From: UBA5078 sp040384465
GTDB lineage: Bacteria; Pseudomonadota; Gammaproteobacteria; Pseudomonadales; Pseudohongiellaceae
DNA: 64,000 bases
Reading direction: 5' to 3'
Assembly: GCA_040384465.1 (NCBI GenBank)
Contig: JAZKJF010000001.1
Coordinates: 124,001-188,000 of the forward strand
The translations under genes and the position numbers were made by a program. The notes under the pieces are model-generated. The model was not told the DNA's origin. It saw nothing but the letters and a program-made list of their open reading frames with translations, and ran no database searches. Every line of letters starts with the position of its first letter. Position 1 is the first letter of the stretch. This document shows positions 34,151 through 42,892 of the stretch, one piece after another.

Positions 34151-34395
34151 CCATTCGGGGGATTGAAATTGGCGTCTCTCTTTAAGCTCCGGCAGAATGT
34201 TAACTGCGTCATGTTTTTTATCCTGGCCTTGGTAGCACAGGAAAGCCAAAGACTGTATTATCCGGGCATCTAATGCGATACGTTTCAGTGAGTTAATTAA
34301 CAAATTAAAAGTAAATCGTGGATGTCTACTCTCTTGACAAGTCAGAGACGTGCTATTCACGGTTTTTCCTTTGTGTAAAGTTTAAACAAAGATTA
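34151..34395. other. Leader region of the exopolysaccharide locus
   Basis: No convincing gene is visible. A TTGACA hexamer lies at 34334-34339 but has no good -10 at the right distance. No JUMPstart/ops element was recognised. The promoter of the locus probably lies here because the genes that follow are closely packed on the plus strand. Confidence 0.35.
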
Positions 34396-37300
34396 ATGAG
34401 AACAATGATGGAACTGCCTGTTCAATTTTCTTTCCGGTCAGCTTCGCGAATGGCTGCCCACGTCACTCTCCTGCTGTCCCTGCTTTGCTTTTCGTCATTA
34501 ACTTCCGCCCAAACAGTACCGCTTACACCGGAAGAGCAGGCGCAGCTCGATACCCTGACTCAGCAGGAAGTCGTCGACGCAATTACGGATTCCGCAGGCA
34601 GTGCCCCTGAAGATCAAGCCCAAATTGCAGAGCCTGTGAGTATCGCTCCAAGGCCAGTTACTTCTGCAGAGCCGAATGATGATGCTATCCAAGAGGATGC
34701 CCGCGAGCGCCAATTGGAAGAGGAGATTTCCTCGGACGTTGAACTTCAGAGCACTGCCAGCCAGCCCTTGCAACAATTTGGTTACGAGCTCTTCGCCGGT
34801 ACACCGAGTACGTTTGCTCCAGCTACCAACATCCCTGTGCCCGACAACTACGCTATGGGGCCCGGTGATACTGTCATTATTCAACTCTACGGCCAGCGCA
34901 ATCTGACGCATGAGCTGGTAATCACGCGTGAGGGCATGCTGATGTTCCCGGAAATTGGCCCGGTTTCAGTTGCTGGTCTGAATTTCGATGAAATGCGTGC
35001 CCAAATTCAAAGCATTGTGGCCAACCAGCTGATTGGCCAGAACGCGACCGTCACGCTCGGGGCTTTGCGTTCCATCAATATTTTCGTGATGGGGGAAGCT
35101 TTTCGCCCGGGTTCGTATACCGTCAGCTCACTAAGTACGATGACCAACGCGCTGTTCGTGAGTGGGGGTGTTACTCGCGTGGGTTCTCTGCGAAATATTC
35201 GCCTGATGCGCAACGGCGAGTTGGTGACAGTGCTTGATCTCTACGATCTGTTGCTCCGCGGCGACACCAGTGCGGATGCGCGTTTGATGCCGGGTGATGT
35301 CATCTTCATTCCTCCAATCGGCAAAACGGTAGGCGTGGCTGGCGACGTCAAACGTCCCGCGATCTTTGAGTTGAACGAAGAGGTAACGGCGGCGGATGTT
35401 CTTGTGCTCTCTGGTGGATTTTTGCCCACAGCATTTCCCAGCACGTCGCGTATCGAGCGCATCAATGAACGTGGCGAGCGCACTTTAATTGACGTCGATC
35501 TTTCTACAACGGTCACTGATACACCTGCAGTTGCTGATGGTGACGTTATTCAGATTTTCTCGATTCTCGATGAAATCGAAAGTGTTGTGATGTTGGAGGG
35601 GCATGTGCATCGCCCTGGTGGTTTTCAGTGGCGAGAAGGATTAAGGATTACCGATATACTCTCGTCGATTGAAGAGATGCTTCCGAATCCTGATCTCGAA
35701 TATGCATTGGTGGCTCGCGAGGTACAACCGACTCGTCGAATTGAGATGATTTATGTCAATCTGCGTGAAGTGTTTGCCAATCCTGGCTCCGATGCTGATC
35801 TGTTATTTCAACCACGAGACCAGCTCTTTACTTTCGGTGCAGCTATAAATCGCCAATCTCAAGTAGAGGATCTGTTAAGAATATTGCGGAGTCAGGCAAC
35901 TTTTGATGAACCACCACAGATCGTGGCGATTCGTGGCAATGTTCAGTTCCCAGGCGAATATCCACTGGTTAGAAACATGACGCTGGATCATCTAGTGACG
36001 TTTAGCGGAGGATTGAATGCCGCAACTGATTTGGACTACGTGGTTTTTGAACGTCGTATCGATTTGAGCGGGACCATCGAAGTGCGGGCAACTTCATTTG
36101 ATCGCAATACATTGCGTACACCTACCCCTGTCGCTCTTCAAGAGTTAGATCAAGTGTATGTGTTCAATGCCAATAGTGAGCGAAATGAATTGTTAGGAGA
36201 GACTTTGAGACGTCTTGGTGATCAGGCAGTCTTTCGAAACGCTCCCGAGATCGTGTCGGTATCAGGGAATGTTCGTTTCCCTGGTATTTATCCCCTGCAC
36301 CGGGATATTCAATTGGCCGATCTGCTGCAGGCTAGTGGTGGATTGACAGAAGAAACAGATCTTAAATACGTGATACTCGAGCGCGAGATCAATGAACTGC
36401 GTGAGATTGAAGTTCTTAAAATCGAGATTGATCCTTACACATTAAGACCGCTACAACCTATTCAACTGCAGCCACGTGATAATTTGGTGATATTCAACGC
36501 CAATGCTCCGCGCGAAGATCTGCTTTCCGGCACTTTGAGCCGGTTACGTAATCAAGTGTCGTTTCGAGTACCTCCACAAATTGTATCGGTTGTAGGTAAT
36601 GTGCGATTCCCTGGCGCTTATCCACTGCATCGTAACATTCAGCTTGCCGAGCTATTGGATGCAAGCGGTGGGTTGACAGAACGCACCGATCTCAATTACG
36701 TACTGCTGGAACGTGAAACTGACGAGTTTGGTCGCATCGAAGTGCTGAAGATTGATCTTGATCCGCTTACTCTCAGACCACTGCAGCCTTTTGAATTACA
36801 GCCACGTGATACTTTGTTGGTTTTCAATGCCAATACTTCTCGGGATGGCTTGTTAGAGTCAACGCTCAATAGGTTACGAGAGCAATCAGACACCAACAAT
36901 CCAACAATGATAGTGAGTATTACTGGAAATGTGAGATTTCCCGGCAACTATCCGTTGCACAGAGATTTGGATGTATCTGATTTAATTCAAATGGCTGGTG
37001 GTTTGACACAGAGCGCTGAGACAAGAACTGCAGAAGTCACTCGGTACTATGCTGATCCATCGGTAGGGCGTGAGATTGATCACTATCCAATAGACCTCCA
37101 GAATTCTGGTGAGAATGGGCGAGGTTTTGCTCTGATTCCATTTGATCAGTTGGTGGTACGACAAATGCCTAACTGGACTGACAATGAATCTGTATTCATT
37201 GGGGGCGAGGTTAATGCCCCAGGCCGTTACTCGATTACGAAGGAAGACACGCTGAGTTCGCTGATCCAACGGGCCGGTGGATTAACGGTCTATGCTGACG

Positions 37301-37932
37301 CAAAGGCCGCAATATTCTTGCGTGAGGAGCTGCGACAGAACGAAGAGCTGATGCTCAATGAATTCCGTGACAGGCTGGAGCGGGATATTGTGACCAGACG
37401 ATTGCAGCAGGTGACTGCGGATGAACGACAAGTTGAGGCAGGCGGTGGTGGAGTGGACGCATTGCTGGATCGCATAAGTACGATTTCTGCAACAGGTCGG
37501 CTAGTCATTGATCTGCCAGCTATTATCGCTTCACGTGAGAAATTTTATGATGTAATCCTGCGTCCGAATGACCAGTTGCTGATTCCGAGAACGCGCCAGG
37601 AGATATCTGTGATCGGTGAAATCAACAGGCCGACATCACATCTGTATGAAGATGGCCTTGATGCAGGTGGTTATGTTGATAAAAGTGGCGGCTTCACTGA
37701 CGACGCTGACGAACGAAATATGTTTGTTATCAAATCCAGCGGTGAAGTGCTGCCCTATGGTGACGCGAAGTGGTTTTTTGGATCGCGAGGCAGGATAGAG
37801 GCGGGGGATACGATCGTCGTACCTTTTGACGCGACCCCCTCAAGAGGGCTTAGTGGTTTGCTCGATATTTCACAAATATTGTTCAACCTTTCTACAACGT
37901 TGCTGGCTATTGAGCGAGTGCGAGCTAACTAA
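34396..37932 (+). CDS. Large Wza-like polysaccharide export protein with many SLBB domains
   Basis: This is the outer-membrane/periplasmic export channel of the EPS system by family. After a signal peptide (LLLSLLCFSSLTSAQ, ending near residue 40) and an acidic linker, the poly-export domain appears at YAMGPGDTVIIQLYGQ (about residues 150-165). About nine SLBB-like units follow, marked by motifs such as GEAFRPGSY, GNVQFPGEYPL, GNVRFPGIYPLHRD, GNVRFPGAYPLHRN, GNVRFPGNYPLHRD and GEINRPTSHLY. Three of them are near-identical tandem repeats of about 110 residues. At about 1178 aa it is three times the size of E. coli Wza (379). Starts at 34396, 34405 or 34408 are possible. Confidence 0.88.
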   Translation: MRTMMELPVQFSFRSASRMAAHVTLLLSLLCFSSLTSAQTVPLTPEEQAQLDTLTQQEVVDAITDSAGSAPEDQAQIAEPVSIAPRPVTSAEPNDDAIQEDARERQLEEEISSDVELQSTASQPLQQFGYELFAGTPSTFAPATNIPVPDNYAMGPGDTVIIQLYGQRNLTHELVITREGMLMFPEIGPVSVAGLNFDEMRAQIQSIVANQLIGQNATVTLGALRSINIFVMGEAFRPGSYTVSSLSTMTNALFVSGGVTRVGSLRNIRLMRNGELVTVLDLYDLLLRGDTSADARLMPGDVIFIPPIGKTVGVAGDVKRPAIFELNEEVTAADVLVLSGGFLPTAFPSTSRIERINERGERTLIDVDLSTTVTDTPAVADGDVIQIFSILDEIESVVMLEGHVHRPGGFQWREGLRITDILSSIEEMLPNPDLEYALVAREVQPTRRIEMIYVNLREVFANPGSDADLLFQPRDQLFTFGAAINRQSQVEDLLRILRSQATFDEPPQIVAIRGNVQFPGEYPLVRNMTLDHLVTFSGGLNAATDLDYVVFERRIDLSGTIEVRATSFDRNTLRTPTPVALQELDQVYVFNANSERNELLGETLRRLGDQAVFRNAPEIVSVSGNVRFPGIYPLHRDIQLADLLQASGGLTEETDLKYVILEREINELREIEVLKIEIDPYTLRPLQPIQLQPRDNLVIFNANAPREDLLSGTLSRLRNQVSFRVPPQIVSVVGNVRFPGAYPLHRNIQLAELLDASGGLTERTDLNYVLLERETDEFGRIEVLKIDLDPLTLRPLQPFELQPRDTLLVFNANTSRDGLLESTLNRLREQSDTNNPTMIVSITGNVRFPGNYPLHRDLDVSDLIQMAGGLTQSAETRTAEVTRYYADPSVGREIDHYPIDLQNSGENGRGFALIPFDQLVVRQMPNWTDNESVFIGGEVNAPGRYSITKEDTLSSLIQRAGGLTVYADAKAAIFLREELRQNEELMLNEFRDRLERDIVTRRLQQVTADERQVEAGGGGVDALLDRISTISATGRLVIDLPAIIASREKFYDVILRPNDQLLIPRTRQEISVIGEINRPTSHLYEDGLDAGGYVDKSGGFTDDADERNMFVIKSSGEVLPYGDAKWFFGSRGRIEAGDTIVVPFDATPSRGLSGLLDISQILFNLSTTLLAIERVRAN

Positions 37933-37934
37933 CC

Positions 37935-38957
37935 ATGCCTGAGAACAATATCCTGGAACCTTCTGCATCGACTCACTCAGAATTGCGGACCACCGCGCTT
38001 ATCGATGTCGATGAGATCGATTTAGTTCAAATTTTTAAAATTTTTTGGTTCGGGAAAAAAGATATCGCTCTTATTACAGGGATATTCGCGATCCTTTCCA
38101 TATTATTTGCATTACTGCAGCCCAATATTTTCAGACCGGAGACTGTGCTCGCTCCTGCTGAAGTAAGGCAGTCCAGCAGTCCGTTGACGGGTCAGCTGGG
38201 AGCTGCTGCAAGCTTAGTCGGCATTAGTGCCGGCGAAGGTTCTGGACAGGTTACTAATGCGATTGCAATCTTAAGGTCGCGTGAATTTACTCGAAAATTC
38301 ATAGCGGACCATGAAATTCTTCCGCATTTAATGGCCAGTGAATGGGACGACAGTGAAGGTAGAAACGTCATTGATCCGGATGTTTATGATGAATCTATGG
38401 CGGTCTGGATGTCTGATGTGCCGTCTGATTGGGCTGCATACAAAATATTCTCCAGCATTCTATCTACAGAGTATGATCAAACAGCGGGGTTAATCCGCAT
38501 CGCCATCGAATGGCCAGACCCTGCGCAGGCAACTCAATGGGTCAATTGGCTCGTAGAGGATATCAATCGGCACATTAAAGAGCGTGATCTTACTGAGGCT
38601 AGAAACTCTGTTGAATACTTACGCGGCCAATTAGAATCTACCCAGTTGGTAGAAATGCAACGAGTTTTCTATCAGCTGATCGAGTCTCAAACCCGCGTCA
38701 TCATGCTGGCAGATGTGCGAGACGAATACGTGTTTCAAATTATTGATCCGGCAGTAGTACCTGAGGACAGGGTGAGCCCTGACCGAGCGCTAATCTGTAT
38801 CATAGGTACTATGCTTGGCGGACTATTGTCATTGCTGTACGTTTTTGTGAACCATCAAGTCGGAGGCTTTAATTATTCCGAATTGAATCAACGTGTGCGA
38901 CATTTGATTGGAACAAGTATTGTGAAGTTTCGATCGTTTAATGCTAAGCCAAAATAA
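37935..38957 (+). CDS. Wzz-type chain length determinant protein
   Basis: The 340-residue inner-membrane protein sets polymer length or couples assembly to export. TM1 lies at about residues 43-65 (DIALITGIFAILSILFALLQ) and TM2 at about 283-305 (ALICIIGTMLGGLLSLLYVFV). The Wzz domain lies in between, with the late PVVPEDRVSPDRA-like proline segment just before TM2. There is no C-terminal BY-kinase domain. It begins 2 bases after the exporter gene, so the two are cotranscribed and probably interact. Confidence 0.88.
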   Translation: MPENNILEPSASTHSELRTTALIDVDEIDLVQIFKIFWFGKKDIALITGIFAILSILFALLQPNIFRPETVLAPAEVRQSSSPLTGQLGAAASLVGISAGEGSGQVTNAIAILRSREFTRKFIADHEILPHLMASEWDDSEGRNVIDPDVYDESMAVWMSDVPSDWAAYKIFSSILSTEYDQTAGLIRIAIEWPDPAQATQWVNWLVEDINRHIKERDLTEARNSVEYLRGQLESTQLVEMQRVFYQLIESQTRVIMLADVRDEYVFQIIDPAVVPEDRVSPDRALICIIGTMLGGLLSLLYVFVNHQVGGFNYSELNQRVRHLIGTSIVKFRSFNAKPK

Positions 38958-38991
38958 GATTTGAACTGACAAAGAATTTGGAAGTGGAGTT

Positions 38992-39867
38992 ATGAGTATT
39001 AAAGGAATTGTACTGGCAGGTGGAAGTGGCACCCGACTGTATCCAATAACCAAAGGGGTATCCAAGCAATTATTGCCAATCTATGACAAACCGATGGTGT
39101 ATTACCCTATCTCTGTCCTCATGCTTGCCGGAATTCGAGAAATACTCATCATTACGACCCCTGATGATCTGAGCAGCTATCAAAGATTGTTGGGCGATGG
39201 CAGTCAGTTTGGCATGTCAATTCAGTACGTCGTTCAGCAAAGTCCAGATGGATTGGCTCAAGCCTTCTTGTTGGGTGAGGAGTTCATTGGAAGTGACCGA
39301 GTGTGTCTGGTGCTGGGTGACAATATTTTCTATGGACAAGGTTTCACATTGAAGTTGCAGGAAGCCGCCTTGCGAAGCAAAGGAGCCACCGTTTTTGGTT
39401 ACCAGGTGAAAGATCCGGAGCGTTTCGGTGTCGTCGAATTTGATAGCCAAAAACGCGCTTTATCAATTGAGGAAAAGCCTAAAAACCCCAAGTCAAATTT
39501 TGCCGTCACCGGTCTTTATTTTTATGACAATGATGTGGTGCAGATAGCAAAAGCCGTCAAGCCCTCCGCTAGAGGAGAATTGGAGATTACAAGTGTAAAC
39601 CAAGCGTATTTGGATAGAGGGGATCTCAACGTAGAGATACTTAGTCGGGGATTCGCTTGGCTTGATACAGGCACACACGAAAGCCTTCTGGAAGCAGGGA
39701 TGTTTGTACAAACGATTGAACATCGGCAAGGACTAAAAATCGCCTGCTTAGAGGAAATTGCATGGCGCAACAAGTGGCTTAGTGATGAGGATATTTTGTC
39801 GAGCGCAAAAGCACTTTCTAAAAATGGATATGGGCAGTATCTTGCTATGCTTATCAGTAGTCAGTAG
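38992..39867 (+). CDS. rmlA: Glucose-1-phosphate thymidylyltransferase
   Basis: RmlA makes dTDP-glucose, the precursor of dTDP-deoxysugars. The 291-residue protein has the nucleotidyltransferase start GIVLAGGSGTRLYPIT (residues 4-19), SKQLLPIYDKPM, LVLGDNIFYGQG and EEKPKNPKSNFAVTGLYFYD, all hallmarks of the short RmlA/RffH type. A purine-rich site precedes the ATG. The next pathway enzyme (RmlB, dTDP-glucose 4,6-dehydratase) is not in the window, so it must be encoded elsewhere. Confidence 0.96.
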   Translation: MSIKGIVLAGGSGTRLYPITKGVSKQLLPIYDKPMVYYPISVLMLAGIREILIITTPDDLSSYQRLLGDGSQFGMSIQYVVQQSPDGLAQAFLLGEEFIGSDRVCLVLGDNIFYGQGFTLKLQEAALRSKGATVFGYQVKDPERFGVVEFDSQKRALSIEEKPKNPKSNFAVTGLYFYDNDVVQIAKAVKPSARGELEITSVNQAYLDRGDLNVEILSRGFAWLDTGTHESLLEAGMFVQTIEHRQGLKIACLEEIAWRNKWLSDEDILSSAKALSKNGYGQYLAMLISSQ

Positions 39868-39967
39868 TCACAAATTTTCATTCTGTGACTGGTACGTATC
39901 TTATGCTGTGCCGATTTTTCCTGCGTATGAGTTTTACTGAACGATACGAGTAACGTTTATTTGTTCA

Positions 39968-40012
39968 TTGTCCCACCCGCTCGGATGGCTTAATATGTTC
40001 ATCAATTGAACA
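39968..40012 (+). promoter_or_regulatory. Promoter with overlapping operator-like palindrome
   Basis: TTGTCC (39968-39973), a 17-base spacer and TAATAT (39991-39996) form a good sigma-70 promoter. A palindrome TGTTCA-tcaat-TGAACA (39996-40012) covers the -10 end and the expected transcription start. It lies just upstream of the MarR-type gene, so self-repression is the simple reading. Confidence 0.6.
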
Positions 40013-40025
40013 CAAGGCATCGTAC

Positions 40026-40352
40026 ATGCTTACCGACGACGCGCGCTATAGAATCCTCAAAAAACTGGAAGCCAATCCCGACATCAGCCAGCGGCAGTTG
40101 GCCGAGGAACTTGGTGTTAGCTTGGGTAAGGTTAACTACTGCCTTCAAGCACTGATCGAGAAAGGTTTGATTAAAGCCAAGAACTTCAGCAAAAGCCAAA
40201 ACAGGCGGCGCTATCTCTACAAACTAACCCCATCTGGCATTGAGAACAAAGCTGCACTGACCAAGAGGTTTTTGATTCGTAAAATGGCTGAATTCGAAAC
40301 ACTACGTGAAGAGATCGAAGAAATCCAGAGGGAGTTGAAGGCGGCCAAATAA
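40026..40352 (+). CDS. MarR family EPS-associated transcriptional regulator
   Basis: The 108-residue winged-helix protein begins MLTDDARYRILKKLEANPDI. It has the helix-turn-helix SQRQLAEELGVSLGKVNYCLQAL (about residues 22-44), the wing RRYLYKLTPSGI and a C-terminal coiled coil. This is the small regulator repeatedly found inside exopolysaccharide loci. Its own promoter with a palindrome lies directly upstream. It probably tunes transcription of this locus; direct targets are not shown by the sequence. Confidence 0.88.
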   Translation: MLTDDARYRILKKLEANPDISQRQLAEELGVSLGKVNYCLQALIEKGLIKAKNFSKSQNRRRYLYKLTPSGIENKAALTKRFLIRKMAEFETLREEIEEIQRELKAAK

Positions 40353-40816
40353 TTTGCTTCGAACAATATTGCAACCCGATAGCCCGTCACGCACCGAGCC
40401 TCACAGGCTTATCTGAGAGGTTAGATTTACTGATCATTCCTTCTAGGAGGCAGAAGAACTGATTACGGGCAAAAGTTTGTAATGTAATGGATTACGCCAG
40501 AAACATACACTGTACTATGCGTGTGGTCAGGTATTGGTAACATACAGGGTTGCTTCAACCATCTGCAGCCGATTGCTAAAACGGTGACGCCTGGAAATTC
40601 TAGTATCGTATTGTGGTCTATTGCGCAAGATTAACAGGTGATAGGGATGAAAGTACGGCCTTTGGATAAAGACTGGGCTGAAGGGAGGGTGTTGAATGAG
40701 AGCGAGTATTTAACTATTCCAGGAACTCAATTAGAGATCCTAAGCATTTTGTAGTAATGCACTGCCAGTATTATAGCATTTGTCGCAACTGCTGCTGTTT
40801 GATTTGAGATTTTTGT
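40353..40816. other. Long intergenic region, start of the AT-rich segment
   Basis: No recognisable gene lies in these 464 bases. A 35-codon open frame (40647-40754, MKVRPLDKDWAEGRVLNESE...) has no match I can name and only a poorly spaced ribosome binding site. Base composition becomes AT-richer from here on. It may hold the promoter for the amino-sugar genes and the junction of an acquired segment. Confidence 0.4.
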
Positions 40817-41227
40817 ATGAGTTCATTTAAGTGGATTGATTTCCCGCCGCTGGGGGATGACAGAGGGTCTTTAGTTGCACTTGAGGCATCAAAGACAATT
40901 CCTTTTGATATTAAGCGCGTGTACTACATATTTGGGACAAAATCCGGGGTATCTCGAGGTTTTCACGCACATAAATATCTAAAGCAAGTTGCAGTTTGTG
41001 TAACTGGCAAATGCAGAATGGTTTTAGATAATGGTAGTGACAGAGAAAGCTTCTGGCTCGACTCGCCAACTAAGGGCATCTTAATTGAAGATCTTACCTG
41101 GAGAGAAATGCACGACTTTAGTGCTGATTGCGTGCTGCTCGTGCTTGCAAGTGAGCACTACGATGAAAAGGACTATTTAAGAAATTATGAGGAATTTAAG
41201 AATGTCCTTGCAGCGAATGAATCTTGA
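40817..41227 (+). CDS. dTDP-4-keto-6-deoxyhexose 3,4-ketoisomerase (FdtA/QdtA/WxcM-like)
   Basis: This cupin enzyme moves the keto group from C4 to C3 of dTDP-4-keto-6-deoxyglucose before transamination. The 136-residue protein shows GDDRGSLVALEASKTIPF (residues 12-29), RVYYIFGTKSGVSRGFHAHK with the catalytic His pair, and the late strand CVLLVLASEHYDEKDYLR, all typical. Whether the product is the galacto (Fdt) or gluco (Qdt) epimer cannot be read from sequence. Acetyltransferase and aminotransferase genes follow, completing a 3-acylamino-3,6-dideoxyhexose pathway. Confidence 0.9.
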   Translation: MSSFKWIDFPPLGDDRGSLVALEASKTIPFDIKRVYYIFGTKSGVSRGFHAHKYLKQVAVCVTGKCRMVLDNGSDRESFWLDSPTKGILIEDLTWREMHDFSADCVLLVLASEHYDEKDYLRNYEEFKNVLAANES

Positions 41228-41732
41228 ATCCAAAACTATCAGGCTTAGATTGGTGGAAGAAACAGATGCATCTTTCATCTTAAGTTTAAGATTAGATGAT
41301 CGGTATAATCAGTTTCTTTCAAAAGTTAGTTCAGATATCGAATCCCAGAAATCATGGATTAGGAACTATAAAATTGATGAGGAAGAAGGTAATCAGTTTT
41401 ATTTTATTATCGAAAGGTTGGATGGAACTCCTTGCGGTACCGTAAGAGTATATGATTTAAAAAGCGATTCTTTTTGTTGGGGCAGTTGGATTCTGAACGA
41501 AGAAAAAACTAAATATGCGGCGATCGAAAGTGCATTGCTTGTATATGAGTTTGGATTTAGAAATTTAGGTTTCAGTAAATGTCATTTTGATGTCATGAAA
41601 GAGAACACCAAAGTAATCTCATTTCATTTAAAAATGGGTGCTGAAAAGAACGGGGAAGATGACAAAAATTTCTACTTCTGCGTTGATAAATTAGCAATCG
41701 AAAAAATAAAAAACCGTCTAAAGATAAACTAA
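41202..41732 (+). CDS. GNAT family N-acetyltransferase
   Basis: The 176-residue protein resembles RimJ/RimL-type GNAT enzymes: the TIRLRLVEETDASFILSLRL start, the central strand TPCGTVRVYDL and the late MKENTKVISFHLKMG helix-strand of the acetyl-CoA site. In this context it probably acylates the 3-amino sugar, replacing the hexapeptide-repeat FdtC/QdtC type enzyme. The ATG at 41202 has GAGGA upstream; 41187 and 41217 are alternatives. It overlaps the ketoisomerase end and abuts the aminotransferase start. Confidence 0.82.
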   Translation: MSLQRMNLESKTIRLRLVEETDASFILSLRLDDRYNQFLSKVSSDIESQKSWIRNYKIDEEEGNQFYFIIERLDGTPCGTVRVYDLKSDSFCWGSWILNEEKTKYAAIESALLVYEFGFRNLGFSKCHFDVMKENTKVISFHLKMGAEKNGEDDKNFYFCVDKLAIEKIKNRLKIN

Positions 41733-41733
41733 T

Positions 41734-42846
41734 ATGATTCCCTTTCTAGATCTCAAGTTAATTAATTCCCGGTATCGCAACGAGCTTGTACAGGCAGCTA
41801 CACGTGTTATCGATTCAGGTTGGTATGTACAAGGTGAGGAAGTAAAGCTGTTTGAAAAGGAGTTTTCCAATTACTGTGGAGCTAAACATTGTATAGGTGT
41901 TGCGAACGGGCTTGATGCGCTCACTCTGACGCTTAGAGCATGGAAAGAGTTGGGTCGACTCAGAGACGGAGATGAGGTAATCGTTCCTGCGAATACCTAC
42001 ATTGCTAGTATCTTGGCTATTACGGAGAATCGTCTCAGACCTGTTCTGGTTGAACCAGATGAAGCTAGCTATAACTTATGTCCACTAAAAGCTGCGGAAG
42101 CGATCACCCGGAAGACAAAAGCAATTATAGCCGTGCATCTTTATGGGCAAATTGCTCCGATGCAAGAGTTGATGCAGTTAGCGAATAAGCATGGTTTATT
42201 GTTGCTGGAAGATGCAGCTCAAGCCCATGGTGCTTCAATTTATGGTCGTAAAGCTGGTAGCTGGGGGCATGCAGCTGGATTTAGCTTTTATCCTGGTAAG
42301 AATCTAGGTTCACTAGGTGATGCTGGCGCCATCACCACCAGCGATGATGAACTAGCCAAGATTCTACGAGCGTTGGGCAATTACGGCAGCATCAAGAAAT
42401 ACGAAAATCTATACCAAGGTGTAAATAGCCGTCTCGACGAAATGCAAGCTGCTTTGTTGAGAGTCAAACTCAAATACCTTGATCAAGATACAGCCAATCG
42501 ACATCAGATCGCAGACATCTACCTGAACGGTATCGCTCATCCTGAGATAAAGTTGCCCCAGATAAAAGGTGGCGGCCAACTTTCAACTTCTCACGCGTGG
42601 CATTTGTTTGTTATCTGCAGCCGCCGTCGCGATGCCTTGCAGCAGCATTTGGCGGACAATGGCATACAAACCCTTATTCATTACCCCATCCCGCCCCACA
42701 AACAGCTGGCTTACCGGGACTGGAACAACCAACCTTATCCAATAACAGAAGCAATTCATAAGGAAGTACTCAGTTTACCGATGGGGCCAACGCTATCAGC
42801 AGAAGATGTCAAAAAAGTCATTGATGCATGCAATCAGTGGAAATGA
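41734..42846 (+). CDS. DegT/DnrJ/EryC1/StrS sugar aminotransferase (FdtB/QdtB-like)
   Basis: This PLP enzyme is expected to transaminate the 3-keto sugar nucleotide to the 3-amino sugar. The 370-residue protein has the start IPFLDLKLINSRYRNEL, the VANGLDALTLTLRA cofactor region, EDAAQAHGA with the PLP-contacting Asp, and FSFYPGKNLGSLGDAG with the Schiff-base Lys. It starts 1 base after the acetyltransferase stop. The three genes together with RmlA make a dTDP-3-acylamino-3,6-dideoxyhexose, RmlB excepted. Confidence 0.94.
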   Translation: MIPFLDLKLINSRYRNELVQAATRVIDSGWYVQGEEVKLFEKEFSNYCGAKHCIGVANGLDALTLTLRAWKELGRLRDGDEVIVPANTYIASILAITENRLRPVLVEPDEASYNLCPLKAAEAITRKTKAIIAVHLYGQIAPMQELMQLANKHGLLLLEDAAQAHGASIYGRKAGSWGHAAGFSFYPGKNLGSLGDAGAITTSDDELAKILRALGNYGSIKKYENLYQGVNSRLDEMQAALLRVKLKYLDQDTANRHQIADIYLNGIAHPEIKLPQIKGGGQLSTSHAWHLFVICSRRRDALQQHLADNGIQTLIHYPIPPHKQLAYRDWNNQPYPITEAIHKEVLSLPMGPTLSAEDVKKVIDACNQWK

Positions 42847-42892
42847 TGATATCCGGGGATCGACTACTGGAGCTGAGTCCAAAGGCTGAATC

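Noticed and set aside
34067..34360. 97-codon minus-strand frame before the exporter gene
   Set aside because: Its C-terminal third is translated REP sequence, it has no recognisable domain, and it overlaps the likely promoter region of the EPS locus.
34334..34362. TTGACA as the -35 of the main EPS promoter
   Set aside because: No acceptable -10 hexamer lies 16-18 bases downstream.
39867..39889. Hairpin GTCACA/TGTGAC after rmlA as a terminator
   Set aside because: Only six base pairs with an AT-rich loop and no T tail, so it is too weak to call.
40647..40754. 35-codon plus-strand frame in the 464-base intergenic region
   Set aside because: Start MKVRPLD recalls sugar-epimerase starts but the rest does not fit, and the ribosome site is badly placed; kept only as a note in the intergenic entry.
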